Assembly: GCA_014378285.1 (NCBI GenBank)
Contig: JACMNZ010000396.1
Span: 1-6,876 of the forward strand
DNA: 6,876 bases
Origin: Pseudopedobacter sp.
GTDB taxonomy: Bacteria; Bacteroidota; Bacteroidia; Sphingobacteriales; Sphingobacteriaceae
Reading direction: 5' to 3'
Under the pieces are notes generated by a model. The model was not told the DNA's origin, ran no database searches, and saw only the letters and a list, made by a program, of their open reading frames with translations. Each line of letters starts with the position of its first letter. Positions within the stretch are counted from its first letter, which is position 1. Positions 1 through 4,922 of the stretch are shown here, one piece after another. Both the position numbers and the translations under genes were made by a program.

Positions 1-396
1 CTTTTATTTATCCCAATAGAATCTTCTTTTGCCATTGCTGTTCAATATGATCAAGACCTTTTTGATTTCGCTTGGAACAAAAAAGTGGTTATCGTAACTC
101 CTTCTACCCTTTTAGCGACTTTAAAAACCGTTGCTTCCATTTGGAAACAAGAACAACAAACCAAAAACGCCATAGATATTGCTACCAAAGCCGGGGCTTT
201 GTATGATAAATTTGTTGGCTTTGTTACTGATTTACAAAAACTTGGCGACCATTTGGATAAGTCTCAAAAAGTATATGGCGAAGCAATGGGCAAGCTTACT
301 TTGGGTAGCGGGAATTTGGTAAACCGAGTAGAGAATTTAAAAAAGTTAGGCGCAAAAGCCACCAAAGAAATTGATAGTAGGTTGTTGGAAGAATAG
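1..396 (+). CDS. rmuC: DNA recombination protein RmuC, C-terminal part (5' truncated by window edge)
   Basis: The reading frame is open from base 1 to the TAG at 394-396 and gives about 131 residues; the start lies outside the window. The visible part opens with LLFIPIESSFA and continues with VVIVTPSTLLATL, SIWKQEQQ, LYDKFVGFVTDL, the GSGNLV turn and a closing LGAKATKEID, which together are the conserved C-terminal signature of the RmuC family. RmuC proteins carry a coiled-coil N-terminal region (not seen here) followed by a predicted PD-(D/E)XK-like nuclease domain. In E. coli RmuC limits inversions between short inverted repeats; the biochemical activity is not settled. The GTG at 85 is only an internal valine codon, because the conserved sequence continues upstream of it. 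A 62-base gap with no strong terminator separates it from the next ORF. Identification is confident; function is known only from the family. Confidence 0.93.
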   Translation, partial: LLFIPIESSFAIAVQYDQDLFDFAWNKKVVIVTPSTLLATLKTVASIWKQEQQTKNAIDIATKAGALYDKFVGFVTDLQKLGDHLDKSQKVYGEAMGKLTLGSGNLVNRVENLKKLGAKATKEIDSRLLEE

Positions 397-415
397 AAAT
401 TAAGAAGGAATTTAC

Positions 416-439
416 ACCTTCAGTATTGGCAAGGTTTTT
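416..439 (+). terminator. Weak candidate terminator after rmuC
   Basis: ACCTT (416-420) can pair with AAGGT (431-435) around a 10-base loop, and the right arm runs into a TTTT tract. The stem is only five base pairs and A/T-rich. An alternative overlapping pairing, GAAGG (404-408) with CCTTC (417-421), lacks a T-tract. The position, 20 bases past the rmuC stop, fits a terminator, but the stability is poor. Confidence 0.22.
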
Positions 440-458
440 AAATTATTAATTTTAAATA

Positions 459-617
459 ATGGAAATTAAATCTATAGTTTCAGAAAAAGATTATAAACAA
501 GCACTTGAAAGATTTGAAATTATTTTGGAAGCTGAATTGAATACACAAGAGGGTAATGAACCTAAAAGTTTAAGTATCTTAATTGAAAAATATGAAGATA
601 TTCATTATCCAATATAA
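459..617 (+). pseudogene. Truncated HigA-type antitoxin N-terminal remnant (52 codons)
   Basis: ATG at 459 opens a 52-residue frame ending in TAA at 615-617; a stop at 453-455 just upstream rules out a longer form in this frame. The product begins MEIKSIVSEKDYKQAL and ends LIEKYEDIHYPI. This resembles the N-terminal 50 or so residues of HigA-family antitoxins, with the pattern MxIKxIxTExDYxxAL, then ERFE-I-EAE, then T-EG-E, then LSILIEKYExxHYPI. In those proteins the segment is followed by a helix-turn-helix domain that binds the operator. Here the stop comes directly after the HYPI position, and no HTH can be found in any frame before the helicase. No HigB-like toxin is visible upstream or downstream. 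It is therefore most likely a dead relic, though a genuine short protein cannot be excluded. An extragenic repeat starts 10 bases after the stop. Confidence 0.6.
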
Positions 618-626
618 ATAAATTAT

Positions 627-706
627 TTTGGACGTTTTAACACGCTATCCATTCATACTGCACAGGCCTTAATCACAAGGCGGGTATCCATTTCTATCGT
701 TAACGC
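627..706 (+). repeat. Extragenic repeat element, copy 1
   Basis: This 80-base non-coding element begins TTTGGACGTT and ends CATTTCTATCGTTAACGC. Its ends match those of a second element at 4743-4830 read on the other strand, which begin TTTGGGCGTT and end CCGTTTCAATCCCTAACGC. The middle holds a short hairpin, GCCTT (666-670) pairing with AAGGC (677-681), and two copies of TATCCATT about 38 bases apart. I recognise the conserved ends as a pattern scattered between genes in Bacteroidota; I know of no assigned function. It fills most of the 170-base gap before the helicase gene. Confidence 0.6.
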
Positions 707-787
707 GGCTAACTCATCACAAAAAAAATCTTCAAAACTTTGGCGGATCCGTTGCAAACAATTAAACCTAAATAGTATTTTTAATAC

Positions 788-3367
788 ATGGCAATTTCTA
801 AAGGAGAGCAGCTTATCCAAGAATGGTATCTTTTAAAGAAATGGAAGCAATTTCCATTTCAAAAAGAGATGATGGATAGCTATTTAAACGGTTTTTCTGG
901 ATTGCTGAATGCCCCAACCGGTAGCGGGAAAACCTTTGCTATGTTTTTGCCATTTATTATAGAATATATCAATGAAAATCCTGAAACCTATCAGCAAAAA
1001 CTAAATAGCGGCTTAATGTTGTTGTGGATTACACCGTTAAGAGCCTTAACCAACGACATCAAAAAAGCAATGCAATCTGTGGTGGATGATTTAGAAATTC
1101 CTTGGAAAATAGGCACTAGAACAGGCGATACATCTTCGGCAGATAAGCAAGCCATCAAAAGAAAACCACCAGAAGTTTTATTGACCACGCCAGAAAGTTT
1201 GCACCTCATGTTGGCGCAAAAAGAATATCCTAAAACATTCAAAAATTTAAGAGTGGTAGTGATAGATGAGTGGCATGAATTGTTAGGCACAAAAAGGGGC
1301 GTTCAAGTGGAGTTAGGTTTAAGCAGGTTGAAAAGTTTAGAAAGTCGGCAGTCGATAGACGGCAGTCCGCTGATTCAGGAGGATAAAAACCAATTTATTT
1401 CCAAAAAAAAAGTATCCGATCAGACCTCTGACTACAGACTGAAAACTACAGACTTTAAACAATTAAAAATTTGGGGTATCAGCGCAACTATTGGAAATTT
1501 AGAAGAAGCCGCAGATGTTCTTTTAGGATCAAATTTTCCTTTGGATAGAAAGAAAATGGTTCGGGCAAACATCATAAAAAAACTAGAAATAAAATCTATA
1601 ATTCCAGAAAACGTAGAGAAATATAGCTGGAGTGGACATATTGGTCTCAAACTTTTGCCAGAAGTGATGGAGATTGTCGCCAATAGCAAAACGACTTTAA
1701 TATTTACAAATACAAGGGCTCAATCCGAAATTTGGTATCATGCTATTTTAGATAACTATCCAGAATATGCTGGCGTTATGGCCATGCATCATGGTTCTTT
1801 GGATAATGAACTGAGAGCTTGGGTAGAAGAAGCGCTTCATGCAGCAATTTTAAAACTGGTGGTTTGTACCTCAAGTTTAGATTTAGGTGTAGATTTTCGC
1901 CCTGTTGATACCGTGATACAAATAGGTAGCCCAAAAGGAGTTGCCCGTTTTATGCAAAGGGCAGGCAGAAGCGGGCATCATCCTGGCGCAACTTCAAAAG
2001 CATATTTTGTCCCTACACATTCTTTAGAATTGTTAGAAGGTGCGGCTTTAAAATATGGGATTAAGCATGAAATATTTGAAAGTCGCGACCCCATTTTATT
2101 GGCTTACGATGTGCTTATTCAGTATTTGGTTACTCTTGCCGTTTCTGATGGCTTTAAATCGGAAGAAACCTATAAACAAATCATCAACACTTTTGCTTAC
2201 GCCGATTTAACCCGAAATGAGTTTCATGACATTTTACAATTCATCACCCGTGGAGGAAAATCTTTAAGTGCTTACGATGAGTTTTTAAAAGTAGAAATTG
2301 AAGATGGCATTTTTAAGGTAAACGATAAAAGAGTGGCCATGAGACATCGCTTAAGTATGGGCACTATTACCGGTGATGTAAACGTAAGGGTCAAATTTCA
2401 ATCTGGTGGAAGTTTGGGTTCTGTAGAAGAAGGTTTTATTTCTAAACTAAAAACAGGTGATACCTTTTGGTTTGCAGGCAGAAGTTTAGAGTTTATCCGG
2501 TTTAAAGATATGACGGCTTTTGTAAAGGTCAGTAAAAAGAAAAAAGGATTAATTGCAAGTTGGGTTGGAAGTAGAATGCCATTATCTTCACAGCTCTCTG
2601 CTGTTTTTAGAGAAAAGTTAGATGAAGTTGCTTTGGGTGTAGAAGAAGATGAAGAGGTAAAAGCATTAAGACCATTGTTTGATAGACAAATTGCACAATC
2701 TCACTTACCGTTTAAAGATGAGTTTTTGATAGAGGTTTTAGAAACTAGAGATGGTTTTCATTATTTCTTCTATCCCTTTGAAGGGCGTTTGGTACATGAA
2801 GGATTAGCATCTCTTTTTGCATACCGTATGACCAAATTAAAAAGCGCTTCATTTTCTATTGCGATGAATGATTATGGTTTTGAACTATTAACGGATGAAG
2901 CCATGCCTTTAGAACAATCTATTACAGAAGGTTTATTTAGCGATAAAAACTTGTTAGAAGATATTCAACATAGTTTAAATGCAAACGAAATGGCGAGGAG
3001 AAAATTTAGGGATATTGCGCACATTGCTGGTTTAATCTTCACAGGTTTCCCTGGTAAAAACATGTCGAACAAACATTTACAATCTAACTCTTCTTTATTA
3101 TTTGATGTTTTTAACGAATACGAAAAAGATAATTTATTAGTGAGACAAGCTTATAACGAAGCCTTAGCATTTCAGTTAGAAGAATTTAGAATGCGTGAAG
3201 CATTGCAGAGGATTCAATCACAAAAACATATCATCAAAAACACCAACGGTCCTTCTCCATTTGCATTCCCTATAATGGTTGATAGATTGAGTAGAGAAAA
3301 ACTGAGTACAGAAACGGTAGAAGAACGAGTTGGGAAAATGATTGGGAAAATGGAAGCAGATTTTTAA
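788..3367 (+). CDS. Ligase-associated DEXH-box DNA helicase (Lhr-like)
   Basis: The product is an 859-residue superfamily 2 helicase with the ligase-associated DEXH-box architecture, predicted to unwind DNA using ATP in the cytoplasm. Motifs in order are APTGSGKT (42-49, Walker A), TPLRAL (82-87, Ia), TTPESL (133-138, Ib), DEWH (160-163, motif II), SAT (232-234, III), LIFTNTR (304-310, IV), TSSLDLGVDF (361-370, V) and QRAGRSGH (390-397, VI). After about residue 440 comes the long accessory C-terminal region typical of Lhr-like enzymes, ending near NGPSPFAFPIMVDRL. A stop at 782-784 just before the ATG fixes the start. The family is normally found with a dedicated ATP-dependent DNA ligase, a 3' exonuclease and a metallophosphoesterase; none is adjacent here. 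Residues about 186-223, between motifs II and III, are an unusual extra loop encoded by a palindromic repeat insert, and the protein is longer than usual (about 800-830) by roughly that amount. All catalytic motifs are intact. Confidence 0.93.
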   Translation: MAISKGEQLIQEWYLLKKWKQFPFQKEMMDSYLNGFSGLLNAPTGSGKTFAMFLPFIIEYINENPETYQQKLNSGLMLLWITPLRALTNDIKKAMQSVVDDLEIPWKIGTRTGDTSSADKQAIKRKPPEVLLTTPESLHLMLAQKEYPKTFKNLRVVVIDEWHELLGTKRGVQVELGLSRLKSLESRQSIDGSPLIQEDKNQFISKKKVSDQTSDYRLKTTDFKQLKIWGISATIGNLEEAADVLLGSNFPLDRKKMVRANIIKKLEIKSIIPENVEKYSWSGHIGLKLLPEVMEIVANSKTTLIFTNTRAQSEIWYHAILDNYPEYAGVMAMHHGSLDNELRAWVEEALHAAILKLVVCTSSLDLGVDFRPVDTVIQIGSPKGVARFMQRAGRSGHHPGATSKAYFVPTHSLELLEGAALKYGIKHEIFESRDPILLAYDVLIQYLVTLAVSDGFKSEETYKQIINTFAYADLTRNEFHDILQFITRGGKSLSAYDEFLKVEIEDGIFKVNDKRVAMRHRLSMGTITGDVNVRVKFQSGGSLGSVEEGFISKLKTGDTFWFAGRSLEFIRFKDMTAFVKVSKKKKGLIASWVGSRMPLSSQLSAVFREKLDEVALGVEEDEEVKALRPLFDRQIAQSHLPFKDEFLIEVLETRDGFHYFFYPFEGRLVHEGLASLFAYRMTKLKSASFSIAMNDYGFELLTDEAMPLEQSITEGLFSDKNLLEDIQHSLNANEMARRKFRDIAHIAGLIFTGFPGKNMSNKHLQSNSSLLFDVFNEYEKDNLLVRQAYNEALAFQLEEFRMREALQRIQSQKHIIKNTNGPSPFAFPIMVDRLSREKLSTETVEERVGKMIGKMEADF
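1337..1457 (+). repeat. Palindromic heptamer-repeat insert inside the helicase gene
   Basis: The left arm holds four tandem 7-base units of form AGTCNNN (1343-1370; the first is AGTCGGC, the last AGTCCGC, the third has AGAC). The right arm holds five tandem units of form GACTNNN (1423-1457; for example GACTACA), with one unit each departing to GACC and AACT. AGTC and GACT are reverse complements, so the arms form one imperfect inverted repeat of about 45 bases each. The inner ends also pair: CTGAT (1370-1374) with ATCAG (1419-1423), and GGATA (1381-1385) with TATCC (1413-1417). A 27-base A-rich spacer lies between. The outer ends read AAAGTC (1341-1346) and GACTTT (1451-1456). The insert keeps the reading frame and contains no stop. 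It is translated as a hydrophilic stretch of about 38 residues where helicase relatives have a short loop. Confidence 0.8.
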
Positions 3368-3440
3368 TTACCATAATTTTATGTTAATGGCATTCAGAAA
3401 AATTTCAATGATAAAGGTATTTCTATCGGGTTTTAAAATG

Positions 3441-3682
3441 TCATGCCTACGGCATTGTAAAAAAATAAATAATTTTTTCTACCGTAATGTCATCCCTCTG
3501 GGATTTAATTTAATGATTGCTGATAACAATTTAGCTCCGTTGGAGAGGTATTTTGGCGGCAATTATTATAGTAATTATCCCTATGGGATTTATCACCTGT
3601 AACACTTTAGCTCCGTTAGGAGCGAAATTTTGGTAACAATAGACCGGGCAAAGATTAGCCCCGTGGGGGCGACATTTTTAGA
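3441..3682. repeat. Cluster of six short covarying hairpins between convergent genes
   Basis: This gene-free stretch carries six small palindromes of one design: 4-5 bp stems around a 3-4 base loop, with C-rich left arms and G-rich right arms. They are ATGCC/GGCAT (3443-3455), ATCCC/GGGAT (3492-3504), CTCC/GGAG (3535-3545), ATCCC/GGGAT (3577-3589), GCTCC/GGAGC (3610-3623) and GCCCC/GGGGC (3658-3670). Context is repeated as well as the hairpins. The blocks 3524-3563 and 3600-3640 are alignable copies sharing TTTAGCTCCGTT, ATTTTGG and a terminal CAAT. The third copy (3652-3682) keeps TTAGC and GCGACATTTT. The first two hairpins share a preceding AATGTCAT. Arms change together, which points to selection for the paired structure. 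There is no protein evidence here. This covers most of the 344-base gap between the helicase and oxyR stops; the rest is A/T-rich and featureless. Confidence 0.75.
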
Positions 3683-3686
3683 CGAT

Positions 3687-3707
3687 CCCTAAATAGCAAT
3701 ATTAGGG
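3687..3707 (-). terminator. Candidate hairpin terminator downstream of oxyR
   Basis: CCCTAA (3687-3692) pairs with TTAGGG (3702-3707). The stem extends by TA/TA after a bulged A and closes on a GCAA loop as read on the + strand. It begins four bases past the oxyR stop on the minus strand. No uninterrupted T-tract follows directly (the minus strand continues ATCGTCTAAAAA), so it may be an imperfect terminator or a 3'-end stabilising hairpin for oxyR mRNA. Confidence 0.4.
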
Positions 3708-3711
3708 TAAC

Positions 3712-4641
3712 TTATATAGCTATAATCTCTTTCTTCTTTTTTGTTTTCATCCTTTTAGGGATAGCAATTAAAATTTCTTCTTCCAAAGCATCAATCACTC
3801 TTTTTTTGATGAAGTTCTTATTGGTGACAATGCTTACTTCTCTACTTGGTTCTGGGCTTTTAAAATAACGGACTTTATCTAATTGCTTTACCGAAAAATT
3901 TTGAAGAGAAAGCTCAGGTAAGATGGTAATTCCATCATTTAAATCAACCATTTTAATCAATGTCTCAATGCTTCCGGTATTGTACTCTAATTTTGCATCG
4001 TTAGAGTTTTTATGCTTACAAATATTTAAAACCTGATTTCTCATACAATGTCCTTCATTTAAAAGCCATAGATTATCTACATCCAAATCATTTGTGGTAA
4101 TTGCTTTTTTCTTAAAGATGGGACTATGTTTAGAAATATAACTTACAAAGTTTTCATAAAAAACGGGGCGTTCTTTTAAACCATTTTCATCCAACGGAGT
4201 AGCTAAAATACCGCAATCCAATAAATTTACTTTTAATTGATGGATAATGGTTTCTGTTGTAAGTTCTGATATGGTCAGTTTTACTTTTGGATATTTTTCC
4301 ATAAAACCACCAATTACTTGGGGCAGAAGATATGGAGCGATTGTAGGAATAACTCCAATTTTTAATTCGCCAGCCAATTCTCCTTTTCGTTCTTCTATTA
4401 TTTCTTTGATCTTATAGCTTTCTTGTAATAAAATTCTTGCTTGCTCTATAATCTCAATACCTATTTCTGTAGGGATAACCGGCTGCCTAGAGCGGTCAAA
4501 AAGTTTAACTTCTAGTTGCTCTTCTAGCTTTTGTATTTGCATACTCAGCGTTGGCTGTGTAACAAAACATTTTTCTGCCGCTAATACAAAACTCCGATAG
4601 GTATCAACCGCAACCGCATATTCTAATTGAACTATTGTCAT
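3712..4641 (-). CDS. oxyR: LysR-family hydrogen peroxide sensor OxyR
   Basis: This is a 309-residue LysR-type regulator. The N-terminal winged HTH (about 1-60) contains the conserved AAEKCFVTQPTLSMQIQKLE region, and an effector domain follows from about 90. The redox centre is EGHCMRNQ with Cys199 and a second Cys208 nine residues on; the numbers are identical to the peroxidatic and resolving cysteines of E. coli OxyR. Thr100 (GVIPT), Thr129, His198, Cys25 and Cys143 also fall at the E. coli positions. In the family, peroxide oxidises Cys199, a Cys199-Cys208 disulfide forms, and the tetramer switches to activating catalase, AhpCF and Dps genes. One difference is Asn202 in place of the Asp202 found in E. 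coli. The C-terminus ends in a lysine-rich tail. It is transcribed on its own, convergent with the helicase. An OxyR-type operator sits directly upstream, suggesting autoregulation. Target genes are not in the window. Confidence 0.93.
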   Translation of the reverse strand: MTIVQLEYAVAVDTYRSFVLAAEKCFVTQPTLSMQIQKLEEQLEVKLFDRSRQPVIPTEIGIEIIEQARILLQESYKIKEIIEERKGELAGELKIGVIPTIAPYLLPQVIGGFMEKYPKVKLTISELTTETIIHQLKVNLLDCGILATPLDENGLKERPVFYENFVSYISKHSPIFKKKAITTNDLDVDNLWLLNEGHCMRNQVLNICKHKNSNDAKLEYNTGSIETLIKMVDLNDGITILPELSLQNFSVKQLDKVRYFKSPEPSREVSIVTNKNFIKKRVIDALEEEILIAIPKRMKTKKKKEIIAI

Positions 4642-4651
4642 GATGATAAAT

Positions 4652-4666
4652 ATAGATAAATTCTAT
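4652..4666. promoter_or_regulatory. Putative OxyR operator (ATAG-N7-CTAT)
   Basis: The sequence ATAG-ATAAATT-CTAT is an exact match to the dimer half of the classic OxyR recognition pattern ATAG-N7-CTAT. It lies 10-24 bases upstream of the oxyR start codon. OxyR tetramers normally contact two such sites spaced by seven bases; the expected neighbouring positions on either side do not match, so this is a single site. Its location over the likely leader or ribosome-binding region suits autorepression. Binding is inferred from the pattern only. Confidence 0.55.
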
Positions 4667-4742
4667 TGATGATTAAAAAAGTTTAAATTGTTTTACAAAT
4701 AATAACCTGACAATTAACATAACATTTTTTTTTATTTTTTTT

Positions 4743-4830
4743 GCGTTAGGGATTGAAACGGCATACTTTTTTGCTACTTGCCATTATGCAGATGCAAAAA
4801 AGATATAGTGGAAAGCCCGCCCGAACGCCC
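4743..4830 (-). repeat. Extragenic repeat element, copy 2 (inverted relative to copy 1)
   Basis: Read on the minus strand this 88-base element begins GGGCGTTCGGGC and ends CCGTTTCAATCCCTAACGC, sharing both ends with the element at 627-706. Its centre is a strong hairpin: CTTTTTTGC (4766-4774) pairs perfectly with GCAAAAAAG (4794-4802), and the stem extends by ATA/TAT past one bulged A. The outer ends also pair: GCGTT (4743-4747) with AACGC (4824-4828), and GGG (4749-4751) with CCC (4820-4822), separated by one mismatch. It sits between oxyR and the M1 peptidase terminator and has no coding potential. Function is unknown. Confidence 0.65.
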
Positions 4831-4867
4831 AAATAATTTTGAAAATAGTTTTAAATTTCATTCTCAA

Positions 4868-4900
4868 CAAAAAAGGCAAACCTAAACAAGTTTGCCTTTT
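4868..4900 (-). terminator. Intrinsic terminator of the M1 peptidase gene
   Basis: AAAAGGCAAAC (4871-4881) pairs perfectly with GTTTGCCTTTT (4890-4900) around an 8-base loop, an 11 bp stem. On the minus strand the stem runs into a six-T tract and begins about 22 bases past the peptidase stop, so it should end that transcript before the repeat element and oxyR. Confidence 0.85.
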
Positions 4901-4922
4901 CAATATTATAAATAAGTTCTAT

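Noticed and set aside
85..396. GTG start giving a 103-residue protein
   Set aside because: Conserved RmuC sequence continues in frame upstream to the window edge, so this is an internal codon of a truncated gene.
397..458. HigB toxin remnant upstream of the antitoxin fragment
   Set aside because: No frame in this gap resembles the C-terminal end of HigB-type toxins.
739..780. Bacteroidota-type promoter (TTTG / TAnnTTTG) for the helicase
   Set aside because: A TTTG at 739-742 and a partial TAGTATTT at 773-780 exist, but the spacing of about 30 bases is too long and the second box is a poor match.
991..1689. Two minus-strand ORFs within the helicase
   Set aside because: They are antisense shadows of a gene with intact catalytic motifs.
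3342..3602. 86-residue ORF on the plus strand
   Set aside because: It overlaps the helicase end and runs through the hairpin repeats; its composition reflects the repeats and matches no family I recognise.
3441..3682. CRISPR array
   Set aside because: Repeats are short, unequal in sequence and irregularly spaced, and the conserved parts are hairpins with varying arms; no cas genes are present.
4743..4830. Integron attC recombination site
   Set aside because: The GCGTTAGGG and CGAACGCCC ends look superficially similar, but the GTTRRRY/RYYYAAC core is not satisfied and no integrase or cassette is present.
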